From an uncultured Chloroflexota bacterium (GTDB lineage Bacteria > Chloroflexota > Limnocylindria > Limnocylindrales > CSP1-4), in contig CAIYZX010000221.1 of the NCBI GenBank assembly GCA_903930745.1, forward strand, positions 1-19,886: 19,886 bases of DNA, given 5' to 3'. Position numbers and translations under genes: made by a program. Positions 13,371-19,886 of the stretch are shown here, one piece after another; the first letter of the stretch is position 1; every line of letters begins with the position of its first letter. The notes below the pieces were generated by a model. The model did not search any database and was not told the DNA's origin. It saw only the letters and a program-made list of their open reading frames with translations.

Positions 13371-13401
13371 TTGCGCGCACACGCCCCTCACCCCCGATAA
13401 T
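13371..13401 (+). promoter_or_regulatory. Promoter-like pair before the DUF4332 gene
   Basis: TTGCGC (13371-13376) is followed after 19 bases by GATAAT (13396-13401). Transcription would start near 13408, leaving a 38-base leader before GTG 13446. The rest of the divergent gap 13235-13445 holds competing short hairpins at about 13301-13327 and no gene. Confidence 0.4.
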
Positions 13402-13445
13402 GGCGGCCCAACCTGTTGTCACAGCCCCGGAGGCCCGCACCACCC

Positions 13446-13835
13446 GTGCCGCCCATCACCGAGCTCACCCGCATCGAGCCCGTCCACCTTGCCCGCCTTC
13501 GCACGCAGGGCATCTTCACGACCGGCATCCTGCTGGAGGTCTCGGAGACCCCCACCCGGCGCCAGAGCCTCGCGGACCACACCAAGTCCACCACGAACGA
13601 CGTGCTGACCTGGCGTGACGAGGCGTTGATGCTCAACCTCGCCGGCTTCGGCCACAACGAGCACGAGCTGTTCATCGCCGCGGGCGTTGAGGGTCTGCGC
13701 GACCTGCTGAACGTGGAGCTGGATGAGTTCCGCAAGCGCCTGTCCGCCGCCGCCTCCGAGACGGACGCCGAGATGCCGTCCGAGCTGTGGGTCACCACCT
13801 GGTGGGAGCAGGCCCGGACGCTCGAGGAGGAGTAG
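13446..13835 (+). CDS. DUF4332-like helix-hairpin-helix protein (129 aa)
   Basis: The sequence reads as paired helix-hairpin-helix units. ELTRIEPVHLARLRTQGIFTT with its continuation resembles the first half, and a second half starts at about DEALMLNLAGFGHNEHELF and continues AAGVEGLRDLLNVELDEF. This is the layout of DUF4332 proteins, which have a pentatricopeptide-free HhH fold and unknown function. The C-terminus is acidic. GTG 13446 is chosen because the putative promoter starts at about 13408; CGGAGG lies 12 bases upstream, which is long. A TTG at 13416 is in frame and would add ten residues (MSQPRRPAPP). The gene lies 69 bases before the DUF1461 gene, which has its own promoter candidate. 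Confidence 0.75.
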   Translation: MPPITELTRIEPVHLARLRTQGIFTTGILLEVSETPTRRQSLADHTKSTTNDVLTWRDEALMLNLAGFGHNEHELFIAAGVEGLRDLLNVELDEFRKRLSAAASETDAEMPSELWVTTWWEQARTLEEE

Positions 13836-13889
13836 TCCTCCTCCCGGTCTCGCGGCATTGGCCGTAGCGCTTCAAGCGGCCCGTACGGG

Positions 13890-13897
13890 TACCATCG
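13890..13897 (+). promoter_or_regulatory. Putative -10 element of the DUF1461 operon
   Basis: TACCATCG ends 7 bases before ATG 13905, so the leader would be only a few bases or none. No ribosome binding site is seen, which fits. Confidence 0.45.
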
Positions 13898-13904
13898 CGC
13901 CCTG

Positions 13905-14579
13905 ATGAACATGCTTCGTGGCGCGCTCGCCGCCCTCGTCACCGGTGTCTGCACCGTGCTGGTGGTGCTGGCGGTCTCCATCCTTCCGTACCTCAACCCG
14001 GTCTGGGTCTCGTTCGAGCAGGGCCGGGCCCAGGCGCTGGCCTGGACGGGCTTCAGCGAGGCCACGCTGGCCACGGTCACCAACGAGATCCTCGCGGACC
14101 TTGTCCTGGGCCCCCCGGACTTCGACGTGACCTTGGACGGCGCGCCGGTGCTCAACGAGCGTGAGCGAAGCCACATGCGCGACGTCCGTGCGGTCTTCGT
14201 GATGCTCTACGCGGCCGCCGCGGCATCCCTGGTGCTTCTCATCGTGCTCGCCGTTGTGGCCCGCGCCCGTGGGGCGCTCGCACGGGCCGCCATGTGGCGG
14301 CGTCTGCGCGGCACCGGCACCGCCATCGCGGTGGTCACGGTCGCAGGCGGCGCCGTCGCGATCATGTTCTTCGACACCGCCTTCGAGCTCTTCCACCGCA
14401 CGTTCTTCCCGTCCGGCACCTACCTCTTCGACCCGCGTACGGAGCGCCTGGTGCAGCTCTTCCCGGAGCAGTTCTGGGTGGACACCTCGATCGCCGTCGG
14501 TGCAACCGCGATCGTCATCGGGCTTGTGCTGCGGCGCCTGGGCCGTAGGCGAGCGGCCCAGGCCGAACGCGGTCGCTGA
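13905..14579 (+). CDS. DUF1461 (TIGR01906-type) integral membrane protein (224 aa)
   Basis: Four hydrophobic spans are visible (about 8-28, 98-121, 136-155 and 193-211). The family signature pieces are present: SHMRDV before span 2, and the run FDTAFELFHRTFFPSG, then LVQLFPEQFWVD before the last span. The long loop between spans 1 and 2 (residues 29-97) is outside if the N-terminus is inside. Family function is unknown. The start is ATG 13905 (ATG 13911 is a possible alternative). The stop overlaps the protease start by one base (TGATG), so it belongs with the M50 protease and probably moeA. The C-terminal tail is arginine-rich. Confidence 0.85.
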   Translation: MNMLRGALAALVTGVCTVLVVLAVSILPYLNPVWVSFEQGRAQALAWTGFSEATLATVTNEILADLVLGPPDFDVTLDGAPVLNERERSHMRDVRAVFVMLYAAAAASLVLLIVLAVVARARGALARAAMWRRLRGTGTAIAVVTVAGGAVAIMFFDTAFELFHRTFFPSGTYLFDPRTERLVQLFPEQFWVDTSIAVGATAIVIGLVLRRLGRRRAAQAERGR

Positions 14580-15709
14580 TGCGCGGCGGCGTCCCCATCG
14601 CCCGCATTCGCGGCATCGAGGTGCGCATCTCGCTGCCCTGGATCCTGCTGCTTGCCCTGTCCGCGATCATCGGCGCCGAACAGGCATCCCTGGCCTCGCC
14701 CGCCCTCGGCGCCCCTGTCCACTGGCTCATCGGCGGCGCGGTTGGCCTGGGCTTCCTGCTCTCGGCCGCTGTCCACGAGCTGGCGCACGCCTTCACCGCT
14801 CGGCGCTTCGGCATTGCCGTCTCACAGGTGGTGGTTGGCTTCGTGGGCGGCGGGGCTCCGGGCTCCGAGGCCTCGCGCCCGCCCGACGACATGCTCGTAG
14901 CTCTTGCCGGTCCGATGGCCTCGCTCGTCATCGCCTTCGCGAGCCTCCCGCTCGCGCTCGGCACGGTGCTGCTGGGCTCCCAGCTGGGCGCAGTGGCAGG
15001 CGGCCTGGTGATCGTGGGCGGCCTCAACCTCGCGATGGCAATCCTGAGCCTCATTCCGGCACCCCCGCTTGACGGGGCACGCGTGGTGCGCGCAATCGGC
15101 TGGGCTCGCAAGGGCTCGCTGGAGGCTGGCATCGGTCTGTCCACTCGCGTGGGCCGCGCCGTCGCGTTCGTCGCCGTTGGCGTTGGCATCGCGCTCACGG
15201 TCATGGGCCGCGCCTCGGAAGGGCTGCTGCTCCTGTTGCTCGGCTGGCTGCTCCAGAAGGAGTCCGGCGCCCAGGAGCAGCGCCTGATGCTCGATGGCGT
15301 CCTGCGGGGCACCAGGGTCCGAGACGCCATGCGGACCGATGTTCCGGTGGTCTCGCCGTCGTTGACGCTGGACGTCTACGCGGACCGGTTCGCCGAAGAG
15401 GGAGCCGTGGACGCCTTCCCCGTGGTTGACGAGGGTCACGTGGTGGGGATCATCGGACGCACGCAGCTGCGTCGACTTGGCCGCGGGAAGCTGGCCGAGA
15501 CGCGGACCGTGGACGCGATGGCCAGGCCGCCCGCCGCGCCACTGCTGACACCGGACTCCGACCTTGGGGGCGCCGCCGAGCTGTTGGGCCGCCTGGGGCT
15601 GGACGGGCTCGCCGTGGTGGAGGAGGAGCGCCTGGCTGGCGTGGTCACGCGAGAGACCATCCGCTCGCTGGTCCGGCTTCGCACAGCCCAGGCGGAGGTG
15701 CCCCGATGA
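14579..15709 (+). CDS. Site-2-protease (M50) family membrane metalloprotease with CBS pair (376 aa)
   Basis: ATG 14579 overlaps the upstream stop. The zinc motif is AAVHELAHAFTARR, with His66, Glu67 and His70. The third ligand region is LSLIPAPPLDGA with Asp165; the family's usual Asn before this proline-rich loop (N-x-x-P) is Ser157 here. Hydrophobic spans surround both motifs. After about residue 240 two CBS domains follow (about 248-300 and 310-370), with AMRTDVPVVSPSLTL, then DAFPVVDEGHVVGIIGR and GLAVVEEERLAGVVTR. Members cleave proteins within the membrane; CBS pairs usually sense adenosine nucleotides. The substrate is unknown. Its stop overlaps the moeA start as ATGA. Confidence 0.88.
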   Translation: MRGGVPIARIRGIEVRISLPWILLLALSAIIGAEQASLASPALGAPVHWLIGGAVGLGFLLSAAVHELAHAFTARRFGIAVSQVVVGFVGGGAPGSEASRPPDDMLVALAGPMASLVIAFASLPLALGTVLLGSQLGAVAGGLVIVGGLNLAMAILSLIPAPPLDGARVVRAIGWARKGSLEAGIGLSTRVGRAVAFVAVGVGIALTVMGRASEGLLLLLLGWLLQKESGAQEQRLMLDGVLRGTRVRDAMRTDVPVVSPSLTLDVYADRFAEEGAVDAFPVVDEGHVVGIIGRTQLRRLGRGKLAETRTVDAMARPPAAPLLTPDSDLGGAAELLGRLGLDGLAVVEEERLAGVVTRETIRSLVRLRTAQAEVPR

Positions 15710-17037
15710 GCGACCGGCTGCTGCCCCTCGAAGAGGCGCTCGCCGCCGTCCTGGCCGGCGTGGGTGCCGTCACGGAGACCGAGACGCTCGCACCGGAGGA
15801 TGCGCTGGGTCGCGTGCTGGCGCAGGACGTGGTGGCGCAGACGTCGTTGCCACCCTGGGACAACGCAGCGATGGATGGCTTCGCCGTGCGTGGCGAGGAC
15901 GTCGCCGCCGCTTCCGAGGAGCGCCCCGTCCGGCTCGCGCTCGTGGGCGAGGTGCGTGCAGGCATCGCCGTTGACGCCGCCATGGGGCCGGGTACGGCGA
16001 TTCGGATCGCCACCGGTGCGCCCATGCCGCCTGGTGCGGACACGGTGGTCCAGCTGGAGCTCACGACGCCCTTTGCGGCGGATGGCACACCGGGACCGCG
16101 CGGTCGCGAGACAACGGGCCCGGTGCCCGCGCACGTGCTGGTGCACGAGCGGGTGGACCTTGGCAACGCCATCCGCGCGGCCGGAACGGACGTGCACGCC
16201 GGGGTTGTCGTCGCCCGCGCCGGGACGGTCGTGACCTCCGCCGTGGTGAGCCTCGCCGCGGGCGTGGGCATGGGCCAGGTGGTCGTGCGCCGCAGACCCG
16301 TTGCCGCGATCCTCCCCACGGGTGACGAGCTTCGCCGGCCCGGCGAGCCGCTGGGCCCGGCGGGCATCCCGGATGCGAACGGGCCCGGCCTGCGGGCACT
16401 GGCAAGGGACGCCGGAGCGGACGTGGTGGACCTGGGCATCGCGGTTGACGTGCTGGAGGACGTGGAGGAGCGCCTGCGGCGTGGCGTTGCAGCGGCCGAC
16501 GTGGTCATCGTCTCCGGCGGCGTCTCCATGGGTCCCTACGACGTGGTGAAGCTCGCCTTCGAGCGTGTTGGGCACGTGGACCTCTGGAAGGTGGCGATCC
16601 AGCCCGGCAAGCCATTTGCGTTCGGGCGAGCGCGCGTCCCGGGCACGGACCGGGATGTCCTTCTGCTGGGCCTGCCGGGCAACCCCGTGTCATCCTTCGT
16701 GACCTTCGAGCTCTTCGCGCGGCCTGTGCTGCGGCGCCTCGCCGGTCACACGGTTCTCCAGCGACCCACGGATCGGGCGGTGCTGGAGGAGCCCGTGAGC
16801 AAGAGCCAGGGACGGCGCGGCTTCCAGCGCGTGATCGCCGTGCGTGACGAGGCCGGTATGCCGGTCCGCGACGCCCAGGGGCGCGTGCGGGTGCGACTTG
16901 CGGGCGGGCAGGGCGGGCAGGGGAGCCACGTCATCTCGGCGCTTGCAGCTGCGGATGCCCTCGCCGTGATCCCGGAGGTGTACGCCACCACCGAGCCAGG
17001 CCTGGAGGTGGAGCTTCGCTGGCTTGATCGCTCCTGA
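15706..17037 (+). CDS. moeA: Molybdopterin molybdenumtransferase MoeA (443 aa)
   Basis: The family signatures appear in order: PPWDNAAMDGFAV (49-61), IRIATGAPMPPGADTVVQLE, AILPTGDELRRPGEPLG, VIVSGGVSMGPYDVVK, IQPGKPFAFGRA, LLLGLPGNPVSSFVTFELF and, in the C-terminal domain, GSHVISALAAADALAVIPE. MoeA inserts molybdate (or tungstate) into adenylylated molybdopterin, the last step of basic molybdenum cofactor synthesis, in the cytosol. Length is in the normal range. ATG 15706 overlaps the protease stop by four bases (ATGA), so it is translationally coupled to the membrane protease. A hairpin follows the stop; moaC and moaB come next under their own promoter. Confidence 0.96.
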   Translation: MSDRLLPLEEALAAVLAGVGAVTETETLAPEDALGRVLAQDVVAQTSLPPWDNAAMDGFAVRGEDVAAASEERPVRLALVGEVRAGIAVDAAMGPGTAIRIATGAPMPPGADTVVQLELTTPFAADGTPGPRGRETTGPVPAHVLVHERVDLGNAIRAAGTDVHAGVVVARAGTVVTSAVVSLAAGVGMGQVVVRRRPVAAILPTGDELRRPGEPLGPAGIPDANGPGLRALARDAGADVVDLGIAVDVLEDVEERLRRGVAAADVVIVSGGVSMGPYDVVKLAFERVGHVDLWKVAIQPGKPFAFGRARVPGTDRDVLLLGLPGNPVSSFVTFELFARPVLRRLAGHTVLQRPTDRAVLEEPVSKSQGRRGFQRVIAVRDEAGMPVRDAQGRVRVRLAGGQGGQGSHVISALAAADALAVIPEVYATTEPGLEVELRWLDRS

Positions 17038-17063
17038 CGGCACGGCGGCGCTGGACCGTGCCG
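17038..17063 (+). terminator. Hairpin after moeA
   Basis: CGGCACGG (17038-17045) pairs with CCGTGCCG (17056-17063) around a 10-base loop, directly at the moeA stop. No T-tract follows, so it may be a weak or factor-dependent terminator or only an mRNA stem. Confidence 0.4.
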
Positions 17064-17139
17064 CATGTGCCCGTCCACAGGGGCCGTTGGTCGCCCCCGG
17101 CCTGTGCCGGTGGGGCGTCAAGGACACGGTCGCGCCGGG

Positions 17140-17147
17140 TAGCATCG
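17140..17147 (+). promoter_or_regulatory. Putative -10 element of the moaC operon
   Basis: TAGCATCG lies 22 bases before moaC's AUG-proximal end of the leader. The predicted start near 17152 leaves a short leader that still holds AGGAGGAG. No Moco riboswitch-like structure fits in so short a leader. Confidence 0.45.
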
Positions 17148-17166
17148 CGCGAGAGCAGGAGGAGCC

Positions 17167-17784
17167 ATGGACCGCAGCGACACCCCCAGGGCGGAGCGCC
17201 GCCGCCTGACGCACGTGGACCGCAGTGGGCGGCCGCGCATGGTGGACGTGAGCGCGAAGCCTGTCACTGCGCGCCGCGCCGTCGCCGAGGCGGAGGTGGT
17301 GGTCTCGCCGGAGACGCTGAGCCTGGTCATCGACGGCCATGCCACCAAGGGCGACGTCCTCACCGTCGCGGAGCTGGCAGGGGTGATGGGCGGCAAGCGC
17401 ACCGGCGAGCTGATCCCGCTCTGCCACCCCATCCCGCTCACGGACCTGCTCGTGAGCATCGTCCCGGATCGCGCCGGGAGCCTCCTCAAGATCCGCGCGG
17501 AGGCCGCGTGCACCGGCCCGACCGGCGTGGAGATGGAGGCGATGACCGCCGCGTCCATCGCCGCCCTCACCGTGTACGACATGGTCAAGGGCGTGGAGCG
17601 CGGCGTGGAGATCCGCGGCGTTCGTCTCGTGTCGAAGACCGGTGGCAAGAGCGGCGAGTGGCACCGCCAGGCCGGCACGTCCGCAGCTGCCGGCGCCGGT
17701 GCCGGCGGGCAGGGGCCGGACCGGGGTCGCAAGCCCGGTGACCGGATGGCCGGCCGCATCGGGAAGAAGCGGGGCCCCGGCTGA
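17167..17784 (+). CDS. moaC: Cyclic pyranopterin monophosphate synthase MoaC (205 aa)
   Basis: ATG 17167 follows AGGAGGAG (17157-17164). Core motifs are LTHVDRSGRPRMVDVSAK (14-31), GGKRTGELIPLCHPIPL (75-91), TGPTGVEMEAMTAASIAALT, VYDMVKGVERGVEI and LVSKTGGKSGEW. Lys61, Asp138 and Lys141 occupy the positions of the catalytic Lys51, Asp128 and Lys131 of the E. coli enzyme, with a constant offset of ten. It forms cPMP from the MoaA product in molybdopterin synthesis. After the core (about residue 166) a 40-residue Gly/Ala then Arg/Lys-rich tail extends beyond the usual ~160 residues. The stop overlaps the moaB start by one base. Confidence 0.96.
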   Translation: MDRSDTPRAERRRLTHVDRSGRPRMVDVSAKPVTARRAVAEAEVVVSPETLSLVIDGHATKGDVLTVAELAGVMGGKRTGELIPLCHPIPLTDLLVSIVPDRAGSLLKIRAEAACTGPTGVEMEAMTAASIAALTVYDMVKGVERGVEIRGVRLVSKTGGKSGEWHRQAGTSAAAGAGAGGQGPDRGRKPGDRMAGRIGKKRGPG

Positions 17785-18335
17785 TGGGGGAACGCGCCCG
17801 CCTGGTGAGCAAGTCCGCCTACGTGCTGACGGTCAGCGACCGCAGCTACGAGGGTACGCGTGCGGACACGTCCGGCGAGCGCCTGGAGGCACGCCTCCGG
17901 GATCTTGGATTCGACGTGGAGCGGGGCCTTGTCCCGGATGACGTGGCGCGCATCGCGTCCGCGATCGGTGATGCCGCCATCCGCCACCGCCTGGTGGTCA
18001 CCACCGGCGGCACGGGCCTGACGCCGCGGGACGTGACCCCGCAGGCGACGGCCACCATCCTGGACTACGAGGTGCCCGGGATGGCCGAGGCGATGCGCGC
18101 CGACGGCCGCCGCAGCACCCCGTTCGCCGTGCTTTCGCGGGGACTCGTGGGTGTCCGCGGCGGTACGCTCATCGCCAACGTGCCGGGCTCGCCCAACGGA
18201 GCGCTCGAATCATTCGAGAGCCTTGTCCCGGTCCTCGATCATGCACTGGAGACCCTCGCGGGTCCCTTTGACCACGCCGCACAACGCGCCGCCGGCCGCA
18301 CGGATCTGCCGACGGGCACCACGGAGGACGCCTGA
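17784..18335 (+). CDS. moaB: MoaB/Mog-type molybdopterin adenylyltransferase (183 aa)
   Basis: Motifs of the family are VLTVSDRSYEGTRADTSG (14-31), RLVVTTGGTGLTPRDVTPQ (69-87), FAVLSRGLVGVRGGTLI and ANVPGSPNGALESFE (131-145). It adenylylates molybdopterin before MoeA inserts molybdenum, acting in the cytosol. MoaB and MogA share this fold; short length and bacterial operon context make MoaB-like the safer name. Start ATG 17784 overlaps the moaC stop (TGATG) without a clear ribosome binding site, so it depends on coupling. The downstream reductase gene begins 2 bases after its stop. Confidence 0.93.
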   Translation: MGERARLVSKSAYVLTVSDRSYEGTRADTSGERLEARLRDLGFDVERGLVPDDVARIASAIGDAAIRHRLVVTTGGTGLTPRDVTPQATATILDYEVPGMAEAMRADGRRSTPFAVLSRGLVGVRGGTLIANVPGSPNGALESFESLVPVLDHALETLAGPFDHAAQRAAGRTDLPTGTTEDA

Positions 18336-18337
18336 AC

Positions 18338-19886
18338 ATGTTCGAGGACTTCAAGGAGGTCCCGCTCTATCCGCTGGTGCTGCCGATCTTCTGGGGCGCG
18401 ATGGCCACGTTCCTGCTCGTCCTGAGCAAGCACGTGCGCGTCATGCTCGCGGTGGGCGGCGAGCGGCCGAAGGGCAACGAGAGCGCCTGGCGGCGCCTCG
18501 GCGGCCTGATCCGGTACGCGATCATCCAGACCCGGATGTACCGCGAGTCCCGCGTGGGCGTGATGCACCTGGGTCTCTTCCTGGGCTCCACCATCCTGCT
18601 CATCGGCAACATGAACATGGTGACCGGCGGCCTCTTCCACGCCGTCGTTGGGTGGCCATTCGACGGGATCCTCTGGACGGCGCTGGTCGCGGTCCAGCAG
18701 GTCGTCGCCGTGATGGCGCTCGCCGGCGCGGCCTACGCGTTCTATCGCCGCCTCATCAGCCGCCCCACGCGCCTCACCCTCTCGCCCACGGGCCTCCAGA
18801 TCCTCACGTTCATCACGCTCGTCGTCTCCACGGAGTTCTTCGCCATGGCCTTCGAGGCCGCTGCGTGGGGCGACATCACGGGCGCGTTCATCACCAACGT
18901 CCTGGCCGTACCGCTGCGCGGCCTCTCGGAGAGCGTCAACTCCACCGCCTTCGTGGTCCTGTGGTGGGGTCACATTCTCGTTCTCTCCGCGTTCCTTATC
19001 TTCATCCCGTTCAACAAGCACTTCCACGTGTATGCCAGCTTCGTGAACATCTGGTTCCGCAAGCTGGAGCCCCGCGGCCGCCTGCCGATGATGGATCTCG
19101 AGGACGAGAACTCCACGTTCGGCCTGGGCAAGTTCGCGGACCTGTCCTGGAAGGACGTCTTCGACGGCTTCACCTGCACCGAGTGCGGGCGCTGCCAGCA
19201 GGCCTGCCCCGCGTACAACACGGGCAAGCCGCTCAACCCCAAGCAGCTGATCATGAACATCCGCCGCGAGGCGGACCGGGCCGAGATGACGATCCCGTTC
19301 ATCCCGAACAGCCCGTCCGTGCGCGCCACCTACGGCCTGGACGACAGCCTCAAGGCCGATGCCGTGGCCATGCCCCTCGTTCCGTCCGTGCTTGAGTACG
19401 ACGCCGCGTGGGACTGCGTCACCTGCGGCGCGTGCGTCGAGGCCTGCCCGGTGCTCATCGAGCACGTGGACAAGATCGTGGGCATGCGCCGGAACCTGGT
19501 CCTCATGGAGTCCAAGTTCCCGGCAGAGCTCACCTCGGTCTTCCGCGGCATGGAGAGCGTGTCCAACCCGTGGGGCCAGCCGCCCAGCGCGCGCCTTGAC
19601 TGGACGAAGGGCCTGCCCTTCACCGTCCGCACGGCGCAGCAGGTGAAGGCCGCGGGCGAGCTGGACAAGCTCGAGGTCCTCTACTGGGTTGGCTGCGCCG
19701 CCGCGTTCGACGACCGCAACAAGCGCGTCGCCCGCGCCGTCGCAACCTGCCTTGACGCCGCCGGCATCAGCTTCGCGGTCCTGGGCCAGGAGGAGAACTG
19801 CACCGGCGACCCGGCCCGCCGCATGGGCAACGAGTACGTCTACCAGATGCTGGCCAGCTCCAACATCGAGACGCTCAACAAGTACA
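18338..19886 (+). CDS. EtfD/FadF-like membrane Fe-S oxidoreductase, 3' end cut by the window
   Basis: ATG 18338 lies 2 bases after moaB with GGAGG 11 bases upstream; the frame is open to the window end (516 codons). The first ~245 residues hold about five hydrophobic spans with several histidines, like the cytochrome b domain of nitrate reductase gamma and heterodisulfide reductase-related proteins. Two [4Fe-4S] motifs follow: Cys280-283-286-290 (CTECGRCQQACP) and Cys360-363-366-370 (CVTCGACVEACP). The CCG domain then starts with VLYWVGCAAAFDDRN, followed by LGQEENCTGDPARRMGNEY, typical of FadF and mycobacterial EtfD. Such enzymes pass electrons from electron-transfer flavoprotein, for example from fatty acid oxidation, to menaquinone. 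The second CCG domain should lie beyond the window. Confidence 0.9.
   Translation, partial: MFEDFKEVPLYPLVLPIFWGAMATFLLVLSKHVRVMLAVGGERPKGNESAWRRLGGLIRYAIIQTRMYRESRVGVMHLGLFLGSTILLIGNMNMVTGGLFHAVVGWPFDGILWTALVAVQQVVAVMALAGAAYAFYRRLISRPTRLTLSPTGLQILTFITLVVSTEFFAMAFEAAAWGDITGAFITNVLAVPLRGLSESVNSTAFVVLWWGHILVLSAFLIFIPFNKHFHVYASFVNIWFRKLEPRGRLPMMDLEDENSTFGLGKFADLSWKDVFDGFTCTECGRCQQACPAYNTGKPLNPKQLIMNIRREADRAEMTIPFIPNSPSVRATYGLDDSLKADAVAMPLVPSVLEYDAAWDCVTCGACVEACPVLIEHVDKIVGMRRNLVLMESKFPAELTSVFRGMESVSNPWGQPPSARLDWTKGLPFTVRTAQQVKAAGELDKLEVLYWVGCAAAFDDRNKRVARAVATCLDAAGISFAVLGQEENCTGDPARRMGNEYVYQMLASSNIETLNKY

Noticed and set aside
13388..14176. 262-codon minus-strand frame opposite the DUF4332 and DUF1461 genes
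   Set aside because: Ser/Arg-rich with no motif, opposite two supported genes.
1..19886. CRISPR array, rRNA, insertion sequence or complete prophage
   Set aside because: No regularly spaced repeats, rRNA-like sequence, transposase or phage structural genes were seen.

Overview
The window is GC-rich, densely packed DNA with many GTG and possible leaderless starts and a tRNA gene that encodes its own CCA. No rRNA or marker gene fixes the taxonomy. The gene set suggests a high-GC Chloroflexota lineage (Limnocylindria-like) or an actinobacterium: a large secreted protein with VRVVDTR-type repeats, RDD membrane proteins with proline-rich heads, a DUF1461 protein, a CBS-tailed site-2 protease, an EtfD-like Fe-S reductase, and a small protein with an LQRTAGNRAV...VQR motif. 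This assignment is an inference.

Left part (1-2880): an intact tRNA-Pro(GGG) is followed about 2.7 kb later by an exact 54-bp copy of its 3' part (88-141 and 2778-2831). This is the footprint of an element integrated into the tRNA 3' end. The small island carries only unrecognised genes: a tiny ORF coupled to a 64-aa protein, a 169-aa protein, a 300-aa membrane protein with eight cysteines all predicted on the outer face, and an 86-aa protein. It also carries two 7-3-7 palindromes and a 9-mer (TACCCTAAC) present three times near its two ends. No recombinase is visible. Each tRNA copy is followed by its own terminator hairpin.

Second part (2881-6260): two convergent genes for secreted proteins, a 687-aa protein with three C-terminal repeats and a 370-aa FnIII-plus-beta-sandwich protein, separated by an 11-bp-stem terminator.

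Third part (6421-12634): a rightward block with a dimethylglycine/sarcosine dehydrogenase-type FAD-GcvT fusion, two RDD membrane paralogs sharing an N-terminal WMTPD motif, a PLP-dependent aromatic amino acid decarboxylase-family enzyme, and a 118-aa protein. Next, leftward, is the 188-aa protein with the contractile-injection-cargo-like motif (12668-13234).

Right part (13371-19886): a rightward set with a DUF4332 protein, then a tightly overlapping DUF1461 / M50-CBS protease / moeA run, then moaC-moaB (molybdenum cofactor) running into an EtfD-like membrane Fe-S oxidoreductase cut by the window edge. MoeA, MoaC and MoaB cover the pterin-forming, adenylating and metal-inserting steps of Moco synthesis; moaA, moaD and moaE are not in the window.

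Across the window, seven sites of the form TA-S-N-N-T-CG lie just upstream of genes on the correct strand. They look like the local -10 element, and in two or three cases the predicted transcript starts at or almost at the start codon.
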